The position numbers were made by a program, and so were the translations under genes. The notes beneath the pieces are model-generated. The model saw only the letters and a program-made list of their open reading frames with translations, had not been told where the DNA came from and searched no databases. From an uncultured Colwellia sp. (GTDB taxonomy: Bacteria; Pseudomonadota; Gammaproteobacteria; Enterobacterales; Alteromonadaceae), in contig CAJXRC010000021.1 in NCBI GenBank assembly GCA_913058405.1, positions 1 through 34,414 of the forward strand: a DNA stretch of 34,414 nucleotides, in the 5' to 3' direction. Position 1 is the stretch's first letter. Each line of letters begins with the position of its first letter. This document shows, one piece after another, positions 16,531 through 24,640 of the stretch.

Positions 16531-17814
16531 TCAACTGTCCTGATTGATGTTAGGCGTACCAGCCTTGTTTTTACTCAGCACTAATGTAATTTTGACAAAC
16601 ACTTCTTTATTTGGATATCCATCTGCAATGAGTTGATGTTTCAGCTGAAATGAACGAATAGCTTGTCTACTTTTAGGCCCCCAGATCCCATCAGGTTCAC
16701 CTGTTTCAAAGCCTAATGAATTGAGTTGGCTTTGTAGGCTTTTCATTTGTGCAACACTATAAGGCTTTACTTTAGTTTGCGCTTTATGTGAAAACTCAAT
16801 GCCTTTAGCGCCAACTAGCTTATTGGCTAATAGACCTACTGATAGCGCATAACTCTTTGAAAGGTTCCATGTCATGATGACATTAAAATTAGGGTAGAGT
16901 AAAAATGCTGGCCCTTTATGTCCTGAAGGTAGATATAGCTCAGCCTGAATATCATAAGTAGATAATGAGTGGTTATTCATTTTTTTAACGCCTAGCTTTT
17001 TAAAATAATTAAGCGAGTAGTATTGATCAAAAGCTACTTTATCAAAGGCAAAGTTTGCTGGTAATTTAACTTCTCTGCCCCAGCGTTCTTTAGGCTGCCA
17101 TCCAATTTGATTTAAGTAATTGGCTGCGGTTGTTAAGGCATCAACTTCACTCTCCCAAATGTCTACTTTTCCATCATTATCACCATCAATGGCATATTTT
17201 AAGAATGCGGTAGGCATAAACTGCATATGTCCCATGGCACCAGCCCACGAACCTTGAAGTTGCTCAACAGAAACTTGCTTCGTTTCAAGTAAAGTGAACA
17301 AGTTTAATAATTCCAAAGTAAAAAACTCACTACGACGTTCATCACAGGCTAATGTCGCTAAGGAGTTCAATACTGACATTTTACCTTTGTGCTTACCAAA
17401 AACTGTTTCTAAGCCCCAAAAAGAGACTAAATATTGACGTGGTACGCCGTATTTTTTCTCTAAGGTATCAAACAGCTTTTTATTTTTCTGTAGTTTTTCT
17501 TTTCCCACTCGCACATGATAACCCGTCACTCTCGCTTTAATGTATTGTTCAAATGTTTGGGTGAATTCGGGTTGTTTTTTATCTAAAGCAATTACTCGCT
17601 GAATAGGAGTTATATTATCAATAACGGTTTGAGTTATATAAGGTGAAAACCCTGCAGTTTCAGCGCGTTTAACTAGATTTACTTTGCACTGGAGAAAATC
17701 CTCATCGGCAATTGTGGCATTTGCAAGAATAGGAAATAATGCACAGAGAATGATTACTTTTCTGAAAGATAAAAAATTAAGCGTTCTTTTAATAAGACGA
17801 ATTGACGAAAGCAT
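16531..17814 (-). CDS. lytic murein transglycosylase, MltB family, with peptidoglycan-binding domain
   Basis: Cleaves the MurNAc-GlcNAc bond of peptidoglycan to form 1,6-anhydroMurNAc. From the ATG at 17814 (427 residues) a signal peptide spans about residues 1-33, ending ILANATIA. The SLT/MltB domain includes YLVSFWGLETVFGKHKG with catalytic Glu136, SLATLACDERR, and WAGAMGHMQFMPTAFLKYA near 205. A PG_binding_1 domain forms the C-terminal ~60 residues (LGFETGEPDGIWGPKSRQAI). A longer reading to a GTG at 17880 runs into the terminal arm of the repeat at 17855-18087, so I reject that start; AAGGA precedes 17814 by about 10 bases. No lipobox was seen, so it is probably soluble and periplasmic. 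Confidence 0.92.
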   Translation of the reverse strand: MLSSIRLIKRTLNFLSFRKVIILCALFPILANATIADEDFLQCKVNLVKRAETAGFSPYITQTVIDNITPIQRVIALDKKQPEFTQTFEQYIKARVTGYHVRVGKEKLQKNKKLFDTLEKKYGVPRQYLVSFWGLETVFGKHKGKMSVLNSLATLACDERRSEFFTLELLNLFTLLETKQVSVEQLQGSWAGAMGHMQFMPTAFLKYAIDGDNDGKVDIWESEVDALTTAANYLNQIGWQPKERWGREVKLPANFAFDKVAFDQYYSLNYFKKLGVKKMNNHSLSTYDIQAELYLPSGHKGPAFLLYPNFNVIMTWNLSKSYALSVGLLANKLVGAKGIEFSHKAQTKVKPYSVAQMKSLQSQLNSLGFETGEPDGIWGPKSRQAIRSFQLKHQLIADGYPNKEVFVKITLVLSKNKAGTPNINQDS

Positions 17815-17854
17815 GGATGAGCATTCCTTGGCTAAAAAGAAAATTAAGAAAAAG

Positions 17855-18087
17855 TAACCTGAACTCTGAATAAGCAGCACTTGCTCAACATTCCTCTTAA
17901 TCCAATTCTCAGCGTTAAAACGTCGATAAATAGCCAGCTATTCATAAACGCTTTGCCTTGATAATTGAATAAAATGAAACATTGATAAAGCGTATAACTA
18001 CTTTAATTTTATTACTTTTTATACGTAACAACCTAAGCTGTTGATTTTACTTAAACATCAAGCACTCATTATCCAGAGTTCAGGTTA
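17855..18087. repeat. 233-bp MITE with AACCTGAACTCTG ends
   Basis: TAACCTGAACTCTGAATAA at the left and the inverse of the right end (TAACCTGAACTCTGGATAA) match at 18 of 19 positions. It has no ORF and is a different family from the TATACC elements, although it shares the short string ATAGCCAGCTATT with the repeat at 830-993. It occupies nearly all the gap between the transglycosylase and LysR genes. Confidence 0.8.
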
Positions 18088-18128
18088 AGTAGCAATTCTA
18101 TGGTTAAATTTTACCTTGATAACAACCA

Positions 18129-19085
18129 TTAATCACCGTTTTTTTCATGTTCTACGGGTTGTAAGGTTTCAGCCCAAGTGTGATAAGTATTCTCACCATT
18201 TTGTTCAATTTTCATGAGTAAATATTCAATGAGTACTTTGACTTTAGTGGGTAAAAACTCGCGTTTTGGATAAACACAATAAACGCCTTCTGATGAACGA
18301 AGAAAAGATGAAATAGGGACAATGCTTTTCGATTTCAGCCAGTCGCGGGCAATAAAATGGGGTAGTTGGGTTAAACCAAGCCCTTGGGCGCATAGCTCAG
18401 CCAAGGCTTCACCATCATTAACAATATACTGACTGCCAGGATCATAACTCTCAACCCCATGACCTTCATCGACCGTGATGGGCATTAAACGTCCAGACTG
18501 AGGGTATTTGAAACGAATCCAGCTATGTTGAGAGTATTCTGCGGCGCAGGCAGGAAAATCATTAACAGCAATATAGGTAGGTGAGGCACAAAGAATAAAA
18601 TCAATTGGGCTCAGCATTCGAGCAACCAGTCGTTGGTCATCGAGTTTACCGGTACGAATGGTTAAATCAATGCCCTGTTCTAATATATCAACATAACTAT
18701 CATTAAACGAAATATCTAGGGTGATGTCTGGGTATAACTGCGTAAACTCCTGTAATAATGGCACCACATAAAGCCGACCATAAGACACTGGCAGGTTCAC
18801 CTTAACTCGACCACACGGAAGATCATTCGTTTGTTTTATGTCTTGTTCACATTGTTCCAGCTCTAATATGATTCGCCTTGCCGTGATTAGATAACGAGAA
18901 CCTGAATCAGTTAAGTGAACCTGACGGGTAGAGCGATTGAATAGTTTAATATTAAGGTTATCTTCAAGGCGTGCCATGCCTTTACTCACGGTTGATGCCG
19001 ATAATCCTAGGTGATTTGCAGCTGCGGAAAAACCACCATGATCAACCGCGTTAACAAATAGCTTTAGCAAGCTTAACTTATCCAT
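18129..19085 (-). CDS. LysR-family transcriptional regulator
   Basis: 318 residues from the ATG at 19085, which gives the standard N-terminus MDKLSLLKLFVNAVDHGGF. A longer GTG-started reading to 19133 would place the start inside a dyad. The winged helix-turn-helix covers residues about 1-60 (SAAANHLGLSASTVSKGMAR), followed by a substrate-binding domain (about 90-295) with GRVKVNLPVSYG and DLTIRTGKLDD. It resembles the CrgA/AaeR-like subgroup that often controls the divergent neighbour. Here that is the cyclase-family gene starting 105 bp away, so it is a good candidate target; the inducer is unknown. Confidence 0.92.
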   Translation of the reverse strand: MDKLSLLKLFVNAVDHGGFSAAANHLGLSASTVSKGMARLEDNLNIKLFNRSTRQVHLTDSGSRYLITARRIILELEQCEQDIKQTNDLPCGRVKVNLPVSYGRLYVVPLLQEFTQLYPDITLDISFNDSYVDILEQGIDLTIRTGKLDDQRLVARMLSPIDFILCASPTYIAVNDFPACAAEYSQHSWIRFKYPQSGRLMPITVDEGHGVESYDPGSQYIVNDGEALAELCAQGLGLTQLPHFIARDWLKSKSIVPISSFLRSSEGVYCVYPKREFLPTKVKVLIEYLLMKIEQNGENTYHTWAETLQPVEHEKNGD

Positions 19086-19118
19086 AGGTGAAGTTTCGTC
19101 ACAAGTAATATGAAGTTG

Positions 19119-19133
19119 GTGATATTTAATCAC
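19119..19133. promoter_or_regulatory. candidate LysR-type box between divergent genes
   Basis: GTGATATTTAATCAC has 5-bp inverted arms and contains T-N11-A, the usual LysR-family recognition form. It lies 34 bp upstream of the LysR start and 57 bp before the divergent gene. The assignment is by pattern and position only. Confidence 0.45.
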
Positions 19134-19189
19134 ATGATAAGGACGGTTACTATGTTGCCAAAGAATTTAATGCTTTAAGGAATAATAAA

Positions 19190-20200
19190 ATGAAAAAATT
19201 AATTATTGGCTGCACCCTGTTACTTAATGTAGGTTGCGCATCGGTATCACAACCTAACCGTTTGGCGTTTATCGATCTTAGCCATCCCATCCCAACCTTT
19301 GCACCAAGCAAAAGCGATGCGACCAAGCCAGATCTAAATCAGCCTCTGAATAACAGCACACCAATTGCAGGATTTTATCAACAAGCAATACTCTACCCGA
19401 TCGATAAATGGGCAACTAGCCAAGGCCATTTCAATAGTCGGGCTATTTTAATTCAAGAGCACAATGGCACCAGTTTTAATGCCCCTAATCACTATCAAAA
19501 CGATGAAAATAGCACTGAAAAAGGCGCTGTTTCTGCGAGTAACCGCAAAGCAGCGCATCAATTAGACAGCGAGCAATTAACGGGAAATATTGTGCTAATT
19601 GACGTATCAAATAGGGTAAAAGCAGAGCTGGATAAAAATGATGGTCAACCAAGCACAGACCTAAACATCACTGATTTTTCTGATAATTCACAAGCGACGA
19701 TTAGAGCCGCTGATATTCGAGCCGTTGCAGATCAAATTACCGATGGCGCGTGGTTAGTCGGACGAGTAGGTTGGGAACAATTTTACTTTTCAGGTACTGA
19801 AGACTGGGATAAGTCGAAGTATGTGAATGGCCTAAATCACCCTGGATTTACTGGGGAAGCCATTGACGAAATCATCAAGATAATGAATGAAAAGAAGGTC
19901 AAGATATCGGGTATTGCTGCAGACAGTTTTAGCACTGACTCTGGACAGGGCGCTAAAGGTAGTGACGAAAAATGGAGTAACGCATGGCCAGCACATGTGC
20001 GTTTATATCAACGTGACATATTAATTGTTGAAAATCTGACAAATCTTTCATTATTAGCTCAACAGCAAGGTGACTGTTCATTGATGGTTGGCGCATTAAA
20101 CCATGTAGGTGGCACGGGTGGTCCAGCTAGAGTGATGGCGGTATGTGAAGGACAAACGACAAACAATGAAACAGTGAAATTTGTCCACCGTCATCGTTAA
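19190..20200 (+). CDS. cyclase-family (kynurenine formamidase-like) protein, probable lipoprotein
   Basis: 336 residues. The N-terminus has KK, a hydrophobic stretch and Cys16 in LNVGC, resembling a lipoprotein signal, although Asn at -3 is unusual. The rest matches the cyclase/metal-dependent hydrolase family (Pfam Cyclase), with FIDLSHPIPTFAP near 28, the metal-site block HNGTSFNAPNH (91-101), IVLIDVS near 133, and HPGFTGEAIDEI and GIAADSFSTDSG downstream. The usual motif is HxGTHxDxPxH; here the second His is Ser95 and the Asp is Asn97, so zinc binding would differ. A strong AAGGA ribosome site precedes the ATG. It is divergent from the LysR gene, its likely regulator. Substrate unknown. 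Confidence 0.82.
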   Translation: MKKLIIGCTLLLNVGCASVSQPNRLAFIDLSHPIPTFAPSKSDATKPDLNQPLNNSTPIAGFYQQAILYPIDKWATSQGHFNSRAILIQEHNGTSFNAPNHYQNDENSTEKGAVSASNRKAAHQLDSEQLTGNIVLIDVSNRVKAELDKNDGQPSTDLNITDFSDNSQATIRAADIRAVADQITDGAWLVGRVGWEQFYFSGTEDWDKSKYVNGLNHPGFTGEAIDEIIKIMNEKKVKISGIAADSFSTDSGQGAKGSDEKWSNAWPAHVRLYQRDILIVENLTNLSLLAQQQGDCSLMVGALNHVGGTGGPARVMAVCEGQTTNNETVKFVHRHR

Positions 20201-20232
20201 AGCTTTTAATTAGTAAGTATGCTCAATGCAAT

Positions 20233-20308
20233 CTCAGTGAAAACAGGTCAACTATGTAAAGTGTCTCGGACGACAAATGCAAAGTTGATCAAGGCTATTT
20301 TCACTGAG
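20233..20308. repeat. 76-bp inverted repeat downstream of cyclase gene
   Basis: CTCAGTGAAAACAG (20233-20246) pairs with CTATTTTCACTGAG (20295-20308) at 13 of 14 positions, and the adjacent GGTCAACT and AGTTGATC pair further in. It lies between convergent genes and has no T-run, so it may be a terminator-like structure or a repeat relic. Confidence 0.5.
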
Positions 20309-20337
20309 CGATCGCCACAGAGATTTCCATGACTGAA

Positions 20338-20796
20338 CTAATCAGTTGTCAAAATTTCATTGATTTCTTCAATATGCGTCTTTAGCTTACTCAAGCAAAT
20401 ATCGCCATCTTCATCAGACATGCCGTTACCTTCTAGTAATACGTAGCGATCTTGGTCTAAGTCTGTCATGTTGGAAAAGTAGAAGGCATCTTTCCAAAAT
20501 TTACAAGGTGTCGGTTCGGTAGTTAAGTGATCTTTGCACACTTGTTGATCTTTTACATAAGGAAGCACTGCCAATGCTTTATGTTTGTAAACTTTAATCG
20601 AAACCCCTTCAGGCCAATTTTTTAAACGAATATCGAGGTCACACTTAATGTCGTCATTTTCTTTTTTTAGATAGACTTTTTTTACTTCAAAGCAGCCTCG
20701 CCATTGAGAAAACATGCTCCCATAAAATATTTCGTTTTCGATTTCATTAAATTTAGCTTCAATTTTTTGAGTAATTAAATTGATGTTATCTGACAT
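20338..20796 (-). CDS. hypothetical soluble protein
   Basis: 152 residues, acidic to neutral, with no signal peptide or membrane segment. It opens with a likely helix (NINLITQKIEAKFNEIENEI), then alternates charged strands with Trp, Cys and Lys (CFEVKKVYLKK, KNWPEGVSIKVYK), and ends with DEDGDICLSKLKTHIEEIN. I recognise no family. AAAAGG lies about 12 bases before the ATG at 20796. No operon partner. Confidence is in the gene being real, not in its role. Confidence 0.6.
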   Translation of the reverse strand: MSDNINLITQKIEAKFNEIENEIFYGSMFSQWRGCFEVKKVYLKKENDDIKCDLDIRLKNWPEGVSIKVYKHKALAVLPYVKDQQVCKDHLTTEPTPCKFWKDAFYFSNMTDLDQDRYVLLEGNGMSDEDGDICLSKLKTHIEEINEILTTD

Positions 20797-21045
20797 GATG
20801 TTGGTGCCTTTTATTATGTAGAAGTTAACTGCTAGCGTGGACAGTTAAGTGCAGTTCATACCGCTATGCTACTGAGACTACATAGAGCTGTAAAGCCATG
20901 GAGGACGTCTTCGTTATGAATATTTTTTATGGTTTGATAAGTTTAATTTTTAATATCACAACGACTCAATATTGCTGCTGTGTTCAGCTCAGGCACCGCG
21001 TTTAGGCCGACATTAATTTGATATTTCCTTAAGAGGTTTTACTGT

Positions 21046-21102
21046 ATGATGCCCAATTTTATTAGGATATTGACAGACTGTGCAGCGCTCTATTTTAACT
21101 GA
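21046..21102 (+). CDS. possible 18-residue leader peptide overlapping MFS gene
   Basis: ATG at 21046 is preceded at 7 bases by AAGAGG, a better ribosome site than that of the MFS gene, and encodes MMPNFIRILTDCAALYFN before TGA at 21100-21102. It overlaps the GTG start of the MFS gene in a different frame, so translation of the two could be coupled. It may equally be chance. Confidence 0.28.
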   Translation: MMPNFIRILTDCAALYFN

Positions 21103-22300
21103 ACGTAATTATCTAACCTATTTGTGTGGCAGCATCTTTTCTACACAAGGTCTTTGGATTCAGCGCATGACGCTGGGCTGGATGATGTGGGATCAAACCC
21201 ACTCAGAAAGCTGGTTGGGTATGCTGGCTTTTTTAATGTTCTTCCCATCGGTTGTGTTAGGTCCCTTATTTGGGGTGTTGGTTGATCGCATTAATCGTCG
21301 GCGGGCGGCGGTTGTAACTAGCACTGTGCTAGGGCTATTGTCACTATTACTGTCTTTATTGGTATGGCAACAGTTAGCTGATGAGGTACTGTTATTGCTT
21401 TTTGCTCTTGGAATAGGTGTGGCTAATAGTGCCTACCAGTCGATACGACTGTCTTTTGTGCCAGAATTAGTCAGTGAAGCGAATATGCCTAAAGCGATAG
21501 CCATTAATGCAATTTTGTACAATACCTCGCGCTTTATTGGACCCGTGATTGCTGGTTATCTTATTAAATATCAGGGTAATGCATCCGCATTGGCAGTCGT
21601 TGCTGCTAGTTATATCCCTTTAATCATCGTATTACTCTTGTTAAAACTTGATGACTGCCAAAGAGGATCAGGCACAAAGCAATTCACTTTTTTCATGGAT
21701 GTAAAAGCAGGGTTAAATTACGCTTTGAGTTCAGATCTCATTCTGCGTTTATTAATGTTGATTGCCGTCTCAGCTGTGTTTGGTAGAGGTTTGCTAGAAA
21801 TTTTACCCGCAGCAGTAGATGTACTCTACAGTCGAGGTGTTGAAGCGTTAGCTTGGATGAATTCAGCGGCGGGAGTTGGCGCTATCTTGGCGGGTTTTCT
21901 GCTGTCATCTTTTAGTGCCGCTCGCTTATTGCCGGCAATGCGTATCGCTGTGATTGTCTCAGGTTTATTGTTGGTCGTATTCAGTTATATCAGTAGTTTT
22001 GAATTAGGTTTACTTATTATTGGGGCGTTAAGTTTTTGTGCCACAGTATGCGGGGTGGGTACTCAATCACTGATTCAGGTGTCAGTGACAAGTGCTTTTC
22101 GAGGTAGGGTAATGAGTTTATGGGGCGCTATTAATGTTGGTGGTGGTGCATTGGGGGGCTTATTATTCGGTATATTTACCGAGTCTATGGGATATCCTTT
22201 CACCCTAGTTAGCATGGGGGGAATTTGTGTTGTTATAGCTTATGTCGCCACGCGTCGTATTATATTACCTGACACATTCAAGCAGCCAAAGCGTAGCTAA
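21080..22300 (+). CDS. major facilitator superfamily exporter, EntS/MFS_3-like
   Basis: 406 residues with about 12 transmembrane helices and a short cytoplasmic loop in the middle. The N-terminus (LTYLCGSIFSTQGLWIQRM then LGW) and GPLFGVLVDRINRRR near 60 match the MFS_3 family, which includes the enterobactin exporter EntS and other small-molecule exporters. FVPELVSEANMPKAIAINAI near 125 is also typical. GTG at 21080 must be the start: an in-frame TGA lies 9 bases upstream, and the first ATG falls after TM1 has begun. The native ribosome site is poor, and the overlapping leader at 21046 could supply ribosomes. No siderophore genes are adjacent, so the substrate is unknown. Confidence 0.88.
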   Translation: MQRSILTERNYLTYLCGSIFSTQGLWIQRMTLGWMMWDQTHSESWLGMLAFLMFFPSVVLGPLFGVLVDRINRRRAAVVTSTVLGLLSLLLSLLVWQQLADEVLLLLFALGIGVANSAYQSIRLSFVPELVSEANMPKAIAINAILYNTSRFIGPVIAGYLIKYQGNASALAVVAASYIPLIIVLLLLKLDDCQRGSGTKQFTFFMDVKAGLNYALSSDLILRLLMLIAVSAVFGRGLLEILPAAVDVLYSRGVEALAWMNSAAGVGAILAGFLLSSFSAARLLPAMRIAVIVSGLLLVVFSYISSFELGLLIIGALSFCATVCGVGTQSLIQVSVTSAFRGRVMSLWGAINVGGGALGGLLFGIFTESMGYPFTLVSMGGICVVIAYVATRRIILPDTFKQPKRS

Positions 22301-22328
22301 TATCCCACAATCTGTGAGTTATAAGATA

Positions 22329-22358
22329 TTACCCCATTACAGTAAAGTCTTGGGGTAA
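22329..22358. terminator. weak hairpin between convergent genes
   Basis: TTACCCCA (22329-22336) and TGGGGTAA (22351-22358) form a perfect 8-bp stem with a 14-base loop, between the MFS and GGDEF gene ends. No T-run follows on either strand, so termination is uncertain. Confidence 0.4.
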
Positions 22359-22387
22359 CAAGTAACACGGCCGGCTAGCAGAAAGGG

Positions 22388-23686
22388 CTAAATTTCAGTG
22401 GAGACCTTATTTCTTCCGGTGTCTTTTGCTCTATACAATATTTGATCGACTTTATTGATCATGTGATTCATTTCATTTGTATGATTAGAAAAGTAGTCTA
22501 AACCAATGGACACGGTGATTTTTACCACCTTGTTCTCATAAATTATTTCAAGTTCTTCAACGTTTTTTCTAATTTTCTCTGCAACAATCATTGCGGTTAC
22601 TTTTGGAATTTCCGGCAATAACACTAAAAATTCCTCGCCGCCCCACCGGCAAATAGTATCTACTTCCCTAATACTATTATTTACCGTTTTGGAAAAGGCA
22701 ATTAACGCTTCATCTCCACAGGCATGTCCGTATTCGTCGTTAATTGATTTGAAATGGTCAATATCCAACATTAACAATGAAAATCCGCGTTTGAACCTTT
22801 TAGAGCGAATGATTTCGGCATTGAGTAATTCAGTAAAATATCGGCGATTGTATAGCTCAGTTAAAGGGTCTCTTCGTGAGGATAATATTAACTCTTCTAG
22901 TAATTGATTTTTTTCAGAAATGTCTCTGATAACCGCAGTAAATTCAACATTATCGGCAATACGAATTTTCGATATAGTCACTTCAATAGCAAACTCACTA
23001 CCATCCTTTCTAAGACCTTGCACAGCAGCTCGAGTTTGCATCGGCCTAGAATCGACTTGTGATCTTTTAAACCCTTCTATATAACCATGATGTTTACTCT
23101 GATATTTTTCAGGTAACAATTTAGTGAGAGGCTGACCAATTATTTCTTGTTCGCTGTAGCCAAACATAGATTGAGCAGCGTCATTGAAAAGTTTAACATT
23201 TTGCTGCTCATCAATGGTGATTATGCCATCGTAAGCGTTGTTAACTACCGCCTCGAAACGTTTCATCGAGAGGTTTAACTGTTTTTCTAACACTCTTTTC
23301 TCTGTGATCTCAACGCAGGTTTGAATGATTCTAAATTTTTCACCGGCTGAATTTACAATGGGCGATACTATTGAGCGCCAACATCTTTCTTGTCCTTTGT
23401 AATCAAGTACTATCTCTGTTTCCAAAGCAATACGCTCAGCTTTACAATGAATAAATGCCGCTTTCAAAGGATTGTGAATGTATCTAGGGAATATTGTTGT
23501 CAGTGGCTGTCCAAGCGCTTTAGCACTTGAATACCCTATTAGATCCTCAAAGCGACTATTACAGCTTACCAGTTCAAAAGCGACAGATTGTGGATCGAAC
23601 TCAAACACAGCAAAACTGGCGCCAATGGCTTCAATTGAGCTGATAAGTGTTTTGTGATCACTTAGAAAAAACATGTGGTTCTCCAT
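22388..23686 (-). CDS. PAS-PAS-GGDEF diguanylate cyclase
   Basis: 432 residues with no transmembrane helices. Two PAS domains (about 10-130 and 140-262, the second with FEAVVNNAYDGIITIDEQQ and FGYSEQEIIGQPL) precede a GGDEF domain (about 270-432). The active site GGEEF is at 349-353, and RxxD (REVD, 340-343) lies exactly five residues before it, which is the canonical c-di-GMP inhibitory I-site. It should make c-di-GMP from two GTP and be product-inhibited. The PAS ligand is unknown; no heme- or flavin-specific residue is evident. No phosphodiesterase gene is nearby. Confidence 0.95.
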   Translation of the reverse strand: MENHMFFLSDHKTLISSIEAIGASFAVFEFDPQSVAFELVSCNSRFEDLIGYSSAKALGQPLTTIFPRYIHNPLKAAFIHCKAERIALETEIVLDYKGQERCWRSIVSPIVNSAGEKFRIIQTCVEITEKRVLEKQLNLSMKRFEAVVNNAYDGIITIDEQQNVKLFNDAAQSMFGYSEQEIIGQPLTKLLPEKYQSKHHGYIEGFKRSQVDSRPMQTRAAVQGLRKDGSEFAIEVTISKIRIADNVEFTAVIRDISEKNQLLEELILSSRRDPLTELYNRRYFTELLNAEIIRSKRFKRGFSLLMLDIDHFKSINDEYGHACGDEALIAFSKTVNNSIREVDTICRWGGEEFLVLLPEIPKVTAMIVAEKIRKNVEELEIIYENKVVKITVSIGLDYFSNHTNEMNHMINKVDQILYRAKDTGRNKVSTEI

Positions 23687-24089
23687 TACCGGGTATTTTG
23701 ACGCTGATCTGAAACCTTTAATCGCATTTCTAATAGCAAAGTTGATTATTTGATTAAATAAATCAACTTAACAAAGAGTGTGAATAAGACACAGAAAGTT
23801 GTTTTAAAATTTCGGTGGACTATATATATATTTGTTTATTATTTCAAATGATTAGATCACTTTATTCGCACAAAACAGTTCATTGTCGATTATTGCAATA
23901 GTCGATGATAATGAGGAAACTAATATTAACTAACTGTCTATATGATGAATAGACGTATAAGAATAAGATGAAATAGTCGGCTGGTGATCAGATATCACGG
24001 ATGCTTATGTTAGCAATACATTTTATTGTCTGTTTTTTGTTTACCATTCTTTTTATTATTAAGACATCTTGATGTTATTGGAAATAAAA
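23687..24089. promoter_or_regulatory. divergent intergenic region with near-palindrome
   Basis: About 400 bp of AT-rich DNA between the GGDEF gene (minus) and the 24090 gene (plus). TCGATTATTGCAATAGTCGA (23886-23905) differs from its own inverse at only two symmetric positions and could be an operator. A run of TA repeats lies near 23822-23830. No clear -35/-10 pair or RNA gene was found. Confidence 0.4.
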
Positions 24090-24479
24090 ATGAGCAGTGA
24101 AAAACGTAGTGATAATTATAAAAATGGTGAGCAAGTTCGTCGTGAAGTCATGAGCGATGAATTTGTTGATCGCGCTTTAAATAACGCCACTGAATTTGAT
24201 CAACCTTTGCAAGATTTAGTCATGGAAAATGCGTGGGGAAGCACTTGGAGTCGAGCAGATTTACCAAAAGATACTCGAAGTTTGGTAACTATTTCGATGT
24301 TAATAGCGTTAAAAGCACCCAATGAGTTAAAAGGTCATGTTCGCGGTGCATTGCGAAATGGTGTAACTAAAGAAGAAATAAGAGCAGTGATTATGCATGC
24401 CAGCGTTTATTGTGGATTTCCTGCCGCGATTGAAGCGATGAGAGCGGCCAGAGAAATTATTGATACTTGGGAAGGGTAA
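24090..24479 (+). CDS. carboxymuconolactone decarboxylase-family protein (PcaC-like)
   Basis: 129 residues from the ATG at 24090, with GGA about 9 bases upstream; earlier TTG/ATG starts add seven residues with no ribosome site. It matches the small CMD family: GEQVRREVMSDEFVDRAL near 13-30, ENAWGSTWSRADLPKDTRSL, HVRGALRNGVTKEEIRAVI with the conserved His, and VYCGFPAAIEAMRAARE. In PcaC the reaction is decarboxylation of 4-carboxymuconolactone in the protocatechuate branch. No pca genes are adjacent, so this could instead be an AhpD-like or other CMD member, though the CxxC of AhpD is absent. Confidence 0.85.
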   Translation: MSSEKRSDNYKNGEQVRREVMSDEFVDRALNNATEFDQPLQDLVMENAWGSTWSRADLPKDTRSLVTISMLIALKAPNELKGHVRGALRNGVTKEEIRAVIMHASVYCGFPAAIEAMRAAREIIDTWEG

Positions 24480-24597
24480 GTCAGGGCTATTTTTTGTAAA
24501 AGCTTAAAAAGGAAAAAAGCATTTTAAAAATTAAAGCCCTAGGACTAAATCTCTGTTTTTAATAGATAATCCGTATTTTATTTAGCTGGCGACTAGG

Positions 24598-24640
24598 AGA
24601 GTACTGACCACATCCATGTGGAAAAGCTACTCTACTTTTT
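24598..24640 (+). terminator. nested hairpin with T-run
   Basis: Outer arms AGAGTA (24598-24603) and TACTCT (24628-24633) enclose the hairpin CCACATCCATGTGG (24608-24621), and TTTTT follows at 24636-24640. It faces the plus-strand CMD gene, though 120 bp beyond its stop, and overlaps the end of the convergent cyclophilin gene. Confidence 0.5.

Noticed and set aside
17814-17880. GTG start at 17880 for the transglycosylase
   Set aside because: The extension lies in the repeat arm; 17814 gives a normal signal peptide and has AAGGA upstream.
19085-19133. GTG start at 19133 for the LysR regulator
   Set aside because: The extra 16 residues are not part of the LysR fold and the codon sits in a dyad that is likely regulatory.
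20307-20316. GCGATCGC-type octamer after the inverted repeat
   Set aside because: A single short palindrome is expected by chance and does not indicate the cyanobacterial HIP1 repeat.
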